NCBI GenBank assembly: GCA_951394045.1
Contig: OX595995.1
Coordinates: 434,001 to 498,000, forward strand
DNA: 64,000 bases
Direction of reading: 5' to 3'
Source: Nitzschia sp. DOCU1
Taxonomy: Eukaryota > Bacillariophyta > Bacillariophyceae > Bacillariales > Bacillariaceae
The translations under genes were made by a program, and so were the position numbers. Positions 52,760-63,047 of the stretch are shown here, piece after piece. The notes under the pieces are model-generated. The model was given only the letters and a program-made list of their open reading frames with translations, searched no databases and was not told the DNA's origin. Position 1 is the first letter of the stretch, and each line of letters begins with the position of its first letter.

Positions 52760-54532
52760 TTAAGATGAGGAGGGGGGGTTATCAGGCGGTGGTTGCACCG
52801 AACGGCTTCTCTTTCGCATATTTTCTTCGCGTTCCTCTTGCTCCAATCTCTTTCTTCGGTGTCGTTGCTCACGCGTCTCCGGTTGATAATCACATATTGT
52901 TGGCAGGGTCAGTCCCACGATTCTACGGCTTGGAGTCTCGTCAGGTGTAGGCACTTCTATTGTGCGATACAAACTTGCTGGTACTCTTTTCTCAACAAAG
53001 GACAACAGCCGATTTAGACCATCCCTTTCGAACCTCTTTTTTGTGGCTTCTGGTAACTTGTCATAATCGTCCTTTGACAATGTCTTTAAAATATCTTCCG
53101 AGGGAGGGTGATAGTCTTGTGACTTGAGACAAGTGGTGTGATGGGTCAGCCCAGTCAGGGGCAAACAACCCGATTGTTCCAAGATTGTGCAACGCCTACA
53201 TTCTTTTTGCCCAAAGTCGACTCGTGGAAGATACGCGACTGCTGTCGGGGATGCGGCTGCTGCGGCTGCTGCTCGTTTTCGCGTCACTCGGGACTCCCAC
53301 TGTGTCGTTTCCGCCTCCGCCCGCCCTTGGCTCGGAGAGTTCCTTGTTGTGGCTGCTGCTTGAGGCGCAGGTGCCGCCTCCGTATCATTTGGGGCCCTTA
53401 CCGGAGCCACATTGTCTACTGCCATCCTTGCCGCCACTGTGTCTTGTGTATTGTGTAGGGCTTGGCCTGGCGCTGCTGCATGAAAGCTAGGTCCTGCCTT
53501 CCCAGTAATGGCCACATCGTCTTCCAGTGCCGCATCAGCAGAAAAGTCAGGAAAATCCTCATCCATCTGGTGCACTGCAGCAGTGGGATTGTTGTCCACC
53601 GGCCCGGCTATTTGGGGAATAGTATTGTTGTGGTCACTTGCACCGTGTAATTGTGTAACTCCCTGATGGGCTGTGTGGAACCAAAGTTGGTAGGTCCTAT
53701 TTTCAAAGGACAGCCAAGTTGGACGATAACCGGCCTCCTCACGAAAAATGATTTTCGCCACGTCCAAGGGCTGAATGGCCGCGTGCTCCACGGTTTCGCT
53801 TCCAAACACATAAACAAGAGGAAACCCCTCCCTGAATTGGGGCGGCTGCTTACTGGTAGCTTCAATAATGTCCATAGCTAGCTTAAACTTACCTTTTTCT
53901 GTCAAGTGCAAATTGGCGATCAAGGCCTTGGCATCATGGTACAGCAGGCATGGCCACGGAATTTCTTCTATCGATGGCCTTCCTGGAAGCTGTACATCAA
54001 TTTTCCAAAAGATCAAGCGATCTTTGGAAAATTCGTCTCCTAGAAAAGCCTTGAGACATTCGGCGCTTGCTTCTTGTAATGGGAGACGATTAACCGAAGA
54101 ATGCCTCAAGACGTTCTCCAGGACGTCACGCAAGAAGAGTTTGCTGGATTCTTCGTTGTTGTTGTTGTTGTGGTTATTGTCGACCTTTATGCGGTTTTGT
54201 CCTTGTGGAAGTTCCCTACCAAAAAGGTAAACGACGGGCGATTCTCGATCACCAGCGAGCTCGCCCAACAAATCCACAGGATCCCCGTCAGCGGGCAAAA
54301 GACCCAAGGCCTGTAGGCCCTCTAGACAACTTTCACTATTAGCAAAGCGCAAGGCGGGCCACAACTGCGGCGATTCGACGACTTCTCTACTCGTGGCGAC
54401 GGTGGTTTCGTCCCGCAAGAACGAAGGCAGGAGACGTCGAGCCCCCAAGAACTTCCACGGTGAATGCTGTTGTTCCTGAGAAGCAGCGACCCTCTCAGTC
54501 AACTCGACTAGGGCAAAGTGATACTTGGCCAT
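52760..54532 (-). CDS. Orphan protein of unknown function
   Basis: 590 residues, uninterrupted from the ATG at 54532. N-terminal half is folded-looking, with repeated ELLGxLxG/VVYLFGRELP and VYVFGSETVE segments that may be two copies of one domain (residues about 90-110 and 240-260). An Asn run (NNHNNNNN) sits near 120. The middle is Ala/Thr/Asp-rich and disordered. A Cys/His cluster, CRRCTILEQSGCLPLTGLTHHTTC (about 458-481), may bind zinc. The C-terminus is Arg/Glu-rich and ends PPPDNPPSSS. Family not recognised; possibly nuclear. Confidence 0.6.
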   Translation of the reverse strand: MAKYHFALVELTERVAASQEQQHSPWKFLGARRLLPSFLRDETTVATSREVVESPQLWPALRFANSESCLEGLQALGLLPADGDPVDLLGELAGDRESPVVYLFGRELPQGQNRIKVDNNHNNNNNEESSKLFLRDVLENVLRHSSVNRLPLQEASAECLKAFLGDEFSKDRLIFWKIDVQLPGRPSIEEIPWPCLLYHDAKALIANLHLTEKGKFKLAMDIIEATSKQPPQFREGFPLVYVFGSETVEHAAIQPLDVAKIIFREEAGYRPTWLSFENRTYQLWFHTAHQGVTQLHGASDHNNTIPQIAGPVDNNPTAAVHQMDEDFPDFSADAALEDDVAITGKAGPSFHAAAPGQALHNTQDTVAARMAVDNVAPVRAPNDTEAAPAPQAAATTRNSPSQGRAEAETTQWESRVTRKRAAAAAAASPTAVAYLPRVDFGQKECRRCTILEQSGCLPLTGLTHHTTCLKSQDYHPPSEDILKTLSKDDYDKLPEATKKRFERDGLNRLLSFVEKRVPASLYRTIEVPTPDETPSRRIVGLTLPTICDYQPETREQRHRRKRLEQEEREENMRKRSRSVQPPPDNPPSSS

Positions 54533-55217
54533 AATATGGCAATGCCTCGTTGAGATAATGTACTACAATTCGTCTCTTGAAATGAGAACGAGTTGTTTTG
54601 GTGACTGCTGCTGTGGCCTGAGATGATGAGTTGCCGTTGGGAAACGATATCAAGTGCATATCTTGAAGGGTTCTTGCTGCCGACGTTATTGCGGACGGGG
54701 GAGCCCACTCTGAACTCGCCAAAATCCAATGGTGCAAAGATTTGTTTTATGAGAGGTCTAATTTACTTCGATGTCCTGCGTGATAAATTGGATGGATCTT
54801 CGATCTCTCTCGCTCTCTCAACGGACCATGCAGTCCTGCCCAATCCCAGGTCACGAGAAACAATCTCTACATCTGTCGGAAGAAGCGCGGGTACGATACT
54901 CATACCACTCTGCACGCGACTATGATACAAGCTCTAGCTATGTAACGTGGGCACACGGTACTGGTGGGTCTCGTCCAAGCAGAGGCGGCGGATCTGAACT
55001 CTTCGTAGATTTTCTCCAAGGCAGCCACGGCTTCTGAAAATGGGCAGAGTATCAACAAAATTCGGAAAATCATGAAGACCACAATCTTAGAGGACGCCTC
55101 TCCCGAATCCACAACCTCTTTGGAAACAAAGATCAAGCATGGTAGACGATCAATCCGAGGTGAAATCCACTTTGGCGAGTATCATCCAATACAATCGGTA
55201 TTCGAACAATCTCGGTA
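54533..55217. other. Region between two minus-strand genes
   Basis: 685 bp. A TTTTCAG acceptor at about 55038 followed by EAVAALEKIYEEFRSAASAW could be a last exon of the gene at 55218-55643, but no matching donor was found. Otherwise nothing seen. Confidence 0.3.
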
Positions 55218-55643
55218 TCAAGAACGGGACGATTCAATAGCTCGGTGGAGATCGTTGGTGCTCCACTTGGATGCGATTTCCAAGAGAAACACATCGTTTA
55301 TCGGAGTCTGGATCCGAACTTGCTTGTCTCCAGAGCGTTCCCAGGACGTTCCCTCATCCGACAAGTCGACGGAATACAGCACTTGATCGGGAACTTTGGA
55401 CATTTTCATATCCGTCGCCAGACGCGATCCTTGGGAAGGTTTGTAGTCAGAATCACCAAACTGAATACTGCCTGGATAAAAGATTCGCAGCTTGGAGTCT
55501 TCCACGCTGACCTTGAGTTTGGACGGTGGACCACCACCGCCTTCGCCTTCATGATCAACAACTTGCTGCAGCACGGGAATGTCTTCCTCGTTCCTCTTCA
55601 AACTGGAAAGGACCCAACTTTTGTTTTTGGTTCCAGAAGCCAT
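55218..55643 (-). CDS. Small hypothetical protein
   Basis: 141 residues from ATG 55643 (MASGTKNKSWVLSS). Hydrophilic N-terminus, a Gly/Pro-rich turn, then alternating beta-like segments (KLKVSVEDSKLRIFYPG; KQVRIQTPINDVFLLEIASKW). After the stop, the -1 frame continues sensibly (LLNRPVLDTEIVRIPIVLDD) to another stop, so the real C-terminus may lie there. Family not recognised. Confidence 0.4.
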   Translation of the reverse strand: MASGTKNKSWVLSSLKRNEEDIPVLQQVVDHEGEGGGGPPSKLKVSVEDSKLRIFYPGSIQFGDSDYKPSQGSRLATDMKMSKVPDQVLYSVDLSDEGTSWERSGDKQVRIQTPINDVFLLEIASKWSTNDLHRAIESSRS

Positions 55644-56149
55644 GGTTGAAATGGTGTAGTAATGCTACCCCGTGCCTTGAAATGTGAGTGTGATGTAGCG
55701 ATGCGATGGCTGTCCTCCTATCTCGGCTTGGCTCACGTTCGTGCCGCGAGCTAGATATTTAGCTATTTTCTCCCAGAATGAAAGATTCCTTCGATGACGT
55801 GTCGGATGCCGATTGGTCATGTTTGACTTTTCACCCTGACAAAAGCTATCGCCGTCGTCACACCGCATTTCGTCCAAGGTAGAGCTCAGGAGCTATTATG
55901 CTACTAAAGATAGGATACAAACTATATGGCAATTTAATTATGGTATGTAGTAGTGTGTATCTGGAAAAAGACCCCGCACGATTTTGCTCGTCGTCCTCCC
56001 CCGATGACCGATGCGCTTGGCGACCATTACTAAAACCTAAACTTACTGAAATAGTTATAGAAAGGACACAATATAGTCTAACACTAAAATGAACTTGGGG
56101 TGCTTCTTCTGCTGCAGTGCTGCAGCAGCCCGCAGGCTGACGAGAGTTT
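55644..56149. other. Intergenic, no gene seen
   Basis: 506 bp between minus-strand genes; AT-rich around 55890-56090. CTGCAGCACTGCAGCAG-like short inverted repeats occur near 56112-56130. No coding evidence. Confidence 0.45.
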
Positions 56150-57127
56150 TTACAATGACTTGTAGAAATCAACGTACGACTGCAATGCCTCTTCATACGG
56201 CGTCGGCTGGACTTGAAATGTTGTGCAAAAGTCCGAGTCGTCCACTGTATAGTCTTTCGTCCAAAAGGGTAGCATTTCAACCATTTCTTTCATAAAGCCC
56301 ATAAATGGACTCAGCAGTCGGATGCTCCACCCAGGGTACGCGGTCACCTTGGAATTCTTGGAACCAGCAATACGAGCGATATCTTGAGCGATTTGATTCA
56401 ACGTTTTGTTCCGTATCGTATGCGGGCAGATCCAAAACTTGCCATTGGCCTTGTCGTTGGTGCTAGCCAGGTAGAGTGCCCGCGAGAAGTCGGGAGCAAA
56501 GGCGAAATCGTGCAAGACCGAGGCAGATCCGATGCAGATCGGAGCAGGTTTGCCTTGCACAATGGCTTTCGTAAAGGTATCACCCATAAAGCTGCTGTTA
56601 GTCACGTAGGGACCGAAAAAGTCAGCACCGCCCACAACGACAATGGACTCGGGACGCTCGTTCATGCGCTGCTGAAATTTCTGTCGCAGAATCGCTCGAA
56701 TACCAGGTTTCGTCTTGACAGAAGGATCGACGGTGGGGGACTTGGTTGTGATATTTGTTGTGGCCCCATACGCATACAAATTGTCGCAGAAAACAAGCTT
56801 TTGTCCCTGCTTTTGAATCGAAGCAGCCAAGAGATTGTCGACGACGACTGGCCAGTGGTCTTTCCAGAATTTGGCTTCGTAGCGACTGAATCCAACACAT
56901 GAATATATAATGTCTTGATCTGCGCTCAATTTCAAAACTTGTTCTTTGATGTTGGGATCTCCTTGGGCGATTTTGATATTCACAAAGCCGTTGAATACGT
57001 CAGTTGACTGGCTGCGAGTGACCGCCGTAATTTCCCAGCTGGGCTGTTCCTTCGCAAGCAATTCGATCAGGTGGCGACCAATAGCACCAGTGCTGCCAAA
57101 GATGATGACTTTTTTGGATTCAGACAT
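56150..57127 (-). CDS. NAD(P)-dependent epimerase/reductase (extended SDR)
   Basis: 325 residues, no intron. N-terminal Rossmann motif IIFGSTGAIGRHL (G-x2-G-x2-G) with ELL; DIIYSCVGFSRYEAKFW; VFCDNLYAYGATTN, where the catalytic SDR Tyr-x3-Lys is only partly conserved. A C-terminal substrate lobe includes DFAFAPDFSRALYLA and HTIRNKTLNQIAQDIA, as in NmrA/NAD-dependent epimerase families. Cytosolic (no presequence). Reduces or epimerises a small metabolite with NAD(P); substrate unknown. Confidence 0.78.
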   Translation of the reverse strand: MSESKKVIIFGSTGAIGRHLIELLAKEQPSWEITAVTRSQSTDVFNGFVNIKIAQGDPNIKEQVLKLSADQDIIYSCVGFSRYEAKFWKDHWPVVVDNLLAASIQKQGQKLVFCDNLYAYGATTNITTKSPTVDPSVKTKPGIRAILRQKFQQRMNERPESIVVVGGADFFGPYVTNSSFMGDTFTKAIVQGKPAPICIGSASVLHDFAFAPDFSRALYLASTNDKANGKFWICPHTIRNKTLNQIAQDIARIAGSKNSKVTAYPGWSIRLLSPFMGFMKEMVEMLPFWTKDYTVDDSDFCTTFQVQPTPYEEALQSYVDFYKSL

Positions 57128-57820
57128 GGCAAGGATTGATTCTTTGCAAGCTTCGAAAGCTGGTGGGGTTTCGATGGTTGGGTTTTATGGGAACACTACC
57201 GGCATCTTCGATCGACGACCAGTTGACGACGACAAGATTTGAGAATTCGTTGATGGCGGAGGGAGGTTGGATGCGAGCATCGCATTTGTTCCAGCGGGTT
57301 CCTTCCGGCAATCGAATGAATCAACCCAGTCACGTCGACGGATCCAAGAAGATCCAAACGTGTACTAACTGAGGATACATAGGTAATAGGCTTAACTATC
57401 AGACATCCTATGTAGAATGTACCCTGCCGATCTTGGCGTGACGGGTCTAAAATGAAGCGAAAGCAGTAGCCTACTTGCGGATCCATAGAATCCACTTGAA
57501 CACCCGATGGTTGTCTGAAACAGGGCTGCTCACTAGCTAGTTTTGTGATCTCAGCAGTAGTGGTCTTGGCAAAAAATACTAACGACGATTCATATGCAGC
57601 ATCGTTGATCAATGCTTTCGCGATCATCTACAGTACTACTAGTAGGACATCTCGAATTCTAGTAAGCACGGGCAAAGGCGTCGTCGCCTGTTACTAGCTG
57701 TAGCGTACTAGCGAATATTTGTCGCACTAAAGATGCAGTGGGGGTGCACTATTGTAGGGTAAAGGATACTAGTACTGCGACTTCGCATCCTCCTAGCAGA
57801 TTGCGAGAAAGTCGTCCGAT
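57128..57820. other. Region between minus-strand genes
   Basis: 693 bp. A 143-codon minus frame (57627-57196) has no recognisable motif and overlaps the promoter of the reductase. ACTAGTACTACTAGT-like short palindromes occur near 57630 and 57775. Confidence 0.4.
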
Positions 57821-59698
57821 TCAAAGCGCTGCTTTTCGGGCACACTCGTACAAGTTAAATACCGGCATATTGAAATTGGCTCGGCATCGCTTTCTGATCT
57901 CCTTGAGTGAAGCATTTTTGATAATGGGCTTCCACTTGTCTTGCCCACTTGACATCCAGCGCGCCAGTGTCGGACTCGTTTCACGAAAGCGATCCAAGAC
58001 CGCCTTTCCCATGGCTCGGAATTCTTCATTCTTGTGGATTTGTCGCGTGTCTTCGTGAGTGGAAACGACAGGGACCATCCAACACGATGGGGCGTCGGGT
58101 CGAAAATCTCGGGCGGCAGCGCACCATAAAAAGTCGGGGCCCCATGCGACGGGTTGTTCCACAAAATCACGAGTCAAAACTTGGGAAAAGAACCAGTGCG
58201 CAAAGTCGCCGCGAAAGAGTACCAAATACATCTCGATGAATGGAACTTCTAGGGGCTCGACGCTGACGTACAGAGAGGAAAGACTCGCGGATTGTTTCCA
58301 CGTAGGGCCATGATGAAAAGGAAACCCATCGGGAACGCGATGCTTGGACCTTTCTAATGATTCTTCCACATCCTGACGAAGGGGCCCCGAAACGGTAGCA
58401 TCGCCCGTTGCCTCTACAAAGGTGGCCCAAGGAAAGCCTGCAAGTCTCTGATCGTTGTCCTTCAAAAGTACAAAATCATATTGTGGCATTCGATCCTTTT
58501 GCAGCGCAACAAATGCAAACTTATTGAACCGCTCCGTAGTGACGTCGATATGAAACTCGACACTGTCTGGAAATAAGTGTACTTCCTCATTGGTCCTTTG
58601 GTTCCAAGCGTCGCGAAGTTCTTCCTTCGTCAGAACGAGATTGATGGACCAGTCACAGGCTGTAGATTGGTAGAGACCACAAAGGGCTGCATGGTCTTGT
58701 CGGAGACGTTGTAGTTCGATACTCATTTCATCAATTGATTGAATGCGAACACTCATGATGACAAGAATGGATCTGGATTGTTGTAGGGATTTGTAGGATG
58801 CTGCCTTTGGCCTTGAAGTGGTTATGGGCGATGACTGGTGGAGCTGCAACAAATCGGCAGTTGACGTATACGAGTTTTGTGCCAGGTAGAAAACAGTTTC
58901 CTGTCTGGACACTATGGAATGCTCGGGTAGCCTCCATATGTGATTGCCATTGTCTTTGAAAAGGGTTCTGGACAATATCTTTTGCATACCGCTTCGGGAA
59001 ACGAGGTAGGCGTCTGTTGCACCGGAATGGTCAGCCTGCCATGAAATCCAAGGATCCACCAAATGGTCCAAGTGCCGACGCAGGGTTGAATCGGTGTTTC
59101 GCAACTGAAGGACATGCCAACCTATGGGTGCCATTCGACGTTGCTTCGAAATTTCATTGCCCAGCTGATAGTCCAACTTGAAAGGGGAAGCAGCGCTATT
59201 CTGAAAGGCGGAGTCATCCACTATCAATACCATTTCGTGACCGTCATCGTAGGCCTGTTGAATAGCTTTCAGATGAGAAAGTGTGGCCGCTATCTCGTCG
59301 TGCGAAATCGACTGATTTGTCTGAAATTCAAGTTTCCCGTCACGTTGCCATTCTTCGATGAGCTCAGGCATTACACGGTCGAAGTGGGTCACATTCCAGC
59401 TGCTGTCGAAGAGGAGGGAACTGACACGATCGCCGGGGTTTCCAAGGATGTAGAGGGGAGACGCAGGTATGGAATTTGAAAAAGTGCGTGTTGCCAACGA
59501 AAGAGTTGTGGTAGCGGACCATTGCAGATTTTCTGCCAGGGATGCCTGCCGACTACTCGCCGCGAGGACGATGCCGCACATGAGCAAAGTGTTGTAGCTA
59601 GCCACTGCTACCGTAGCAGCTAGAAAAGGGAAAAGCCTCCAGTATTGATATCGAGCAAGGCCTGTCATATTTTTAATGAAACACTGATGTTGCTTCAT
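57821..59698 (-). CDS. Two-part Golgi glycosyltransferase-like protein
   Basis: 625 residues from ATG 59698 (the frame continues to a GTG at 59728). Signal-anchor at about residues 25-45. The first lumenal half has SHLKAIQQAYDDGHEMVLIVDDSAF, like the family-25 glycosyltransferase motif (H-x-A...L-x-EDD). The second half has QYDFVLLKDNDQRLAGFPWATF and QPVAWGPDFLWCAAARDF...CWMVPVVSTHEDTRQI, resembling the DUF707 glycosyltransferase-like family. A secreted or Golgi enzyme modifying glycans is likely; both halves together is unusual. A fragment resembling its 3' end occurs at 63545-63625. Confidence 0.6.
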   Translation of the reverse strand: MKQHQCFIKNMTGLARYQYWRLFPFLAATVAVASYNTLLMCGIVLAASSRQASLAENLQWSATTTLSLATRTFSNSIPASPLYILGNPGDRVSSLLFDSSWNVTHFDRVMPELIEEWQRDGKLEFQTNQSISHDEIAATLSHLKAIQQAYDDGHEMVLIVDDSAFQNSAASPFKLDYQLGNEISKQRRMAPIGWHVLQLRNTDSTLRRHLDHLVDPWISWQADHSGATDAYLVSRSGMQKILSRTLFKDNGNHIWRLPEHSIVSRQETVFYLAQNSYTSTADLLQLHQSSPITTSRPKAASYKSLQQSRSILVIMSVRIQSIDEMSIELQRLRQDHAALCGLYQSTACDWSINLVLTKEELRDAWNQRTNEEVHLFPDSVEFHIDVTTERFNKFAFVALQKDRMPQYDFVLLKDNDQRLAGFPWATFVEATGDATVSGPLRQDVEESLERSKHRVPDGFPFHHGPTWKQSASLSSLYVSVEPLEVPFIEMYLVLFRGDFAHWFFSQVLTRDFVEQPVAWGPDFLWCAAARDFRPDAPSCWMVPVVSTHEDTRQIHKNEEFRAMGKAVLDRFRETSPTLARWMSSGQDKWKPIIKNASLKEIRKRCRANFNMPVFNLYECARKAAL

Positions 59699-59728
59699 TG
59701 TGCAGCGATAGAATGCGACTGCCGACAC

Positions 59729-61280
59729 TCAGCAAGGAGACATGCTGGGTCATGGTCATGAATGAAAAGGGAATAGGCAGCGAGTTCGGCGAAAAGTTGT
59801 GCCGGAAGGAGATTTTAGTTTCTCCGGGAGTGCTGATAAAATCCCTCCGGATTGTACATCGCCCCGCCCGTATGGACGTCCATCCGGCAGGCGAACACTT
59901 CTGTCGCCGGCCCACCCCATCTAAACTTTTCGAAATTTCACGCAGGCCCCCCACTAAGCACTTTAACCCCATTCCGAAAGATGGGATTAGACGACAATAT
60001 ACTGTCGTCTGGCGCGCCTGCCCACCCAATTAGACGACAATGCATTGTCGTGCAATTCAAATTAGACGACAATTTTTCCTAATTGGAGCTTAACGCGAGC
60101 TTAACGCACCCTTAATCCAATCCTTGACCAACTTGACCACACTTTTCTGTAGGCGATGGCACCGTGCTTATCCCAGCAATTCACTTCTGATGCAAAGATC
60201 TACTTCTGATGCAAAGGTCTTTGATCCTAGAGCTCTGTCAACCAATCTAAGACTCTTCCTCTCCATCCCTGGCTGCTTCTTACTCAACATGTACCGTTTA
60301 ATGCGTTATTCTAGTCTTCCAAGAGGACAACATTTAACATCGCTCGTCCCCGTGTAGTTGCTACTAAAATTAGCTCCTTTCCGAGCCAAATAGCTGCTCT
60401 CTTACACCTCCAACAGCTCCAAATAGTGAAACTAGTTGCTGAAATTCCAATTTCATTTATCTCCAGTCTTTTTCTGACTTCCTAGTTAGACAAACGGAGG
60501 ATAGTCGACTAAATGGACTCCTTTTGGCCAGACTCTCTGACGTGATGACGAGCCCCGAATGAAGCTGTCAAGTTGCTCCGTGCTGGCCCGGGAGCAGTTA
60601 CCTGGCGACCCAACACGCCTGGGGGGGCGAATAATTGGCTGGTGGGAATCTTGCACGTTGTTGGGGGGCGCTGGAGGGTCCGACATGGTGCCGTTGTGGG
60701 GGTTTTGGGAATTTCACGCCGACGGGTGCACTTTCCGTGTCACACAGCTACGCCGCATCGGCCGGTACGAAGATGCCCGACATACCTGACCCTAGGTAAA
60801 AAGAGGTGCTCTTTCGATCGGTGAGGTTGTTTGGGGGTTAAAGGCGAGTTAGGACTGTTTTTTAACTTAATGAAAATTGGACGACAGTATACTGTCGTGC
60901 AAAATTTTGCACGACAGTATACTGTCGTGCAATCTGATTGGCGTTAATGCGATTCAGGTTCCTGAACTGTCTAAATACCTGGTATGCCACCTGCCAGTTC
61001 CCCGCTGATTCTTCGTAGTCGCAAATCGACATGACCAAATGGACTCAACCTTGGCTGGCATTGCATTGGGAGAAATAACACGCAGGATGGCCTTTGATGT
61101 TTTCACGATGTCTTCAATAAAAATTACACCATGACTACAGCTTCTTCGGCATCAACTATGACAGCTAAGGGTAAGACTAGTATTTCGTGAATAGATTCAA
61201 TTACTATATCTTTAAATTACTACTAGTATGGGGTGTTAACAACTATCGCGCAATTTGTTTAGGTATGCTGCTACCATTCG
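59729..61280. other. Gene-free region holding a palindromic repeat element
   Basis: 1.55 kb with no convincing gene; short open stretches are scattered. Its main content is the palindromic element annotated next. Confidence 0.6.
59990..60928. mobile_element. Probable non-autonomous DNA transposon with nested palindromic ends
   Basis: Left cluster: near-palindrome at 59990-60009, perfect ACGACAATGCATTGTCGT at 60034-60051, half-site GACGACAATT near 60064. Right cluster: two perfect ACGACAGTATACTGTCGT at 60881-60898 and 60911-60928, themselves arms of a perfect 48-bp palindrome centred on AAAATTTT. Left and right clusters share the ACGACA core and inverted layout. The 0.8 kb between has no transposase. 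No target-site duplication identified. Confidence 0.5.
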
Positions 61281-63047
61281 CTATGCCGCCAATTCGGCCC
61301 CTTGGCCTCTTTTTCGTTTCCGTCTCGTCACTCTTGCTTCGACTATGGTTGCACGGGAGAGATCATATTGGTCGACATTGTCCTCCACGCAGGTTATTAA
61401 ACAATAGTTCAAAAACGTGATGGGCTGGGCAATCAATTGTCCAATATTAATGAGCGCAAACACACCGAAGATCACAATTTCGGGAATCAAATTGTCGGGA
61501 TCGCCGACTTGCACCGAATCCATGTGCGTGAGTGCAAAAATGTCACGAGGGAGGATCTGTGAGGTGAAGACCACCAGTGATGCCACGACAAGCCAAGTGT
61601 GAAACTTTATGGAGTTCAAATAAAACTCAACGCCGTTCCCGCCGACGACACCGAAAAGCTCTTCTACTCGATTGCTCGGGGCCTTGGCGTACAATTCTTC
61701 AAACGGTTTGGCCCAAAACGGTGTCGACTTTGCTTGGAATTCTCTTCGTCGCTCTTCGAGTTCAATTGCTGGCGGCAAAAGGCGACCCAAGCCATCCTCG
61801 CCTTCCAAGAGGACGACCGTGGGCACGAGCATGGCTTTGATGTTTGCGACCTTCCAAAAGTTGTGGACGCCCCATCCTAGGCACAAAGCGTCAATGGCTA
61901 CCTTGGGATAGAAGAACCACGGCGTCGACAAGAAGTATCCCGAGGATTCTGCAGCATTGGCAGCTACCGGGTTGAGTACTTCGTGGCTCAAGTCAACAGC
62001 ATTGGCTGCCGCAATCGCAGGAATCAGAGGCAACCAGCTCAGCGGTGATATTTCAACGAGATCAAGTTTGGCGGTGGCAAAAACATTCTCAAGATATTTT
62101 TGGATTTCAAAATTGGAAGGTAGATCGAATTCTCGCTTGAGCCGCTCTCGAATTATAAGGATCTCGGCTGCTCGTGCCTTGGGCGTCAATCTTAATTCCC
62201 GTATTAACGCAGACTTAGTACCACCCGCAAGTATACATTCCTTGGTAAACTCGTCATTCAATCCCACTACGCTTTCGGTGCTAGACTGATCCAAAAACCG
62301 CCCGATGCGAGATGCTTTATCAATGGTAGGAGCTTGTAGCATGCTAGCCACATTGCAAGACACTTGTTGGCCCATGGGGCTTGACTTGGTCGGCTTGTCC
62401 GTGGCGGCGGCCTCTTCTTCGGACAACTCAAAAATGGCGTTGAAACTCCACAAAACCCTGGCAATTATAAACGCTGCAGTCGCAAAGAAAGCCATGGCAG
62501 CTTGAAAGAAAGTTTCATGAAGAAACTCAAAGGACTCGAGCAAAATATCCTTTTCTCCCAAAAAAGCCTCACTGACGCCTCCGACAAATTCGCCAAACGC
62601 CGCCTGGTTGAGTAGGACCGACAAGAACAGGCCAACAAATCCCAAGCCACCCATTTCCCCCAAGATATTCTCAATAACAGGAATAATTGCAGGAGGCGTT
62701 TTCTCCTTGGCATATTCCACGAACTGTTCCCAGCTGTAGAGTAGTGCTACGATTACCAGCATTACGTTGAAGGACCAAAATGTTGGATTGTGGAAAATTG
62801 CATCGAGGATTCCAAGGTCGGCACTAGCAATCGCCTCGGCTCCAACCTGCTGCACAGATGCAGCTGCCTCGACCGCATCATCCTCGATCATGGACAAGTG
62901 GAGGTATCTAGGCGTGAACTGCATCGTTGGCCGCATGCACTCGTGCGAATGTTTTGATAGTAGCCTGTGCTGTAATTGGAAGGCCTGGGATCCCAGTATC
63001 AAGGCCAAGGCAAAGAAGAAGGTAGCAAGCATTGATGGATATGGCAT
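61281..63047 (-). CDS. MLO-like multi-pass membrane protein with possible plastid presequence
   Basis: 588 residues from ATG 63047; an upstream extension of the frame to 63251 lacks a presequence. N-terminus MPYPSMLATFFFALALILG, then SQAF-QLQ (ASAF-like), suggests plastid or secretory targeting. Multiple transmembrane segments: about 95-115, 130-165, 175-205, and C-terminal helices. A cytosolic or stromal block has TKSALIRELRLTPKARAAEILIIRERL and LPSNFEIQKYLENVFATAKLDLVEI. The segment LNSIKFHTWLVVASLVVFTSQILPRDIFAL recalls the plant MLO family helix region; this likeness is weak. C-terminus Arg/Lys-rich (TRRKRKRGQGAELAA). Confidence 0.5.
   Translation of the reverse strand: MPYPSMLATFFFALALILGSQAFQLQHRLLSKHSHECMRPTMQFTPRYLHLSMIEDDAVEAAASVQQVGAEAIASADLGILDAIFHNPTFWSFNVMLVIVALLYSWEQFVEYAKEKTPPAIIPVIENILGEMGGLGFVGLFLSVLLNQAAFGEFVGGVSEAFLGEKDILLESFEFLHETFFQAAMAFFATAAFIIARVLWSFNAIFELSEEEAAATDKPTKSSPMGQQVSCNVASMLQAPTIDKASRIGRFLDQSSTESVVGLNDEFTKECILAGGTKSALIRELRLTPKARAAEILIIRERLKREFDLPSNFEIQKYLENVFATAKLDLVEISPLSWLPLIPAIAAANAVDLSHEVLNPVAANAAESSGYFLSTPWFFYPKVAIDALCLGWGVHNFWKVANIKAMLVPTVVLLEGEDGLGRLLPPAIELEERRREFQAKSTPFWAKPFEELYAKAPSNRVEELFGVVGGNGVEFYLNSIKFHTWLVVASLVVFTSQILPRDIFALTHMDSVQVGDPDNLIPEIVIFGVFALINIGQLIAQPITFLNYCLITCVEDNVDQYDLSRATIVEARVTRRKRKRGQGAELAA

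Noticed and set aside
57196..57627. 143-codon minus frame
   Set aside because: No motif, overlaps the promoter of the reductase, poor codon pattern.
60559..60824. Two overlapping 76-83 codon frames inside the palindromic element
   Set aside because: Different frames over the same bases with no transposase motif.
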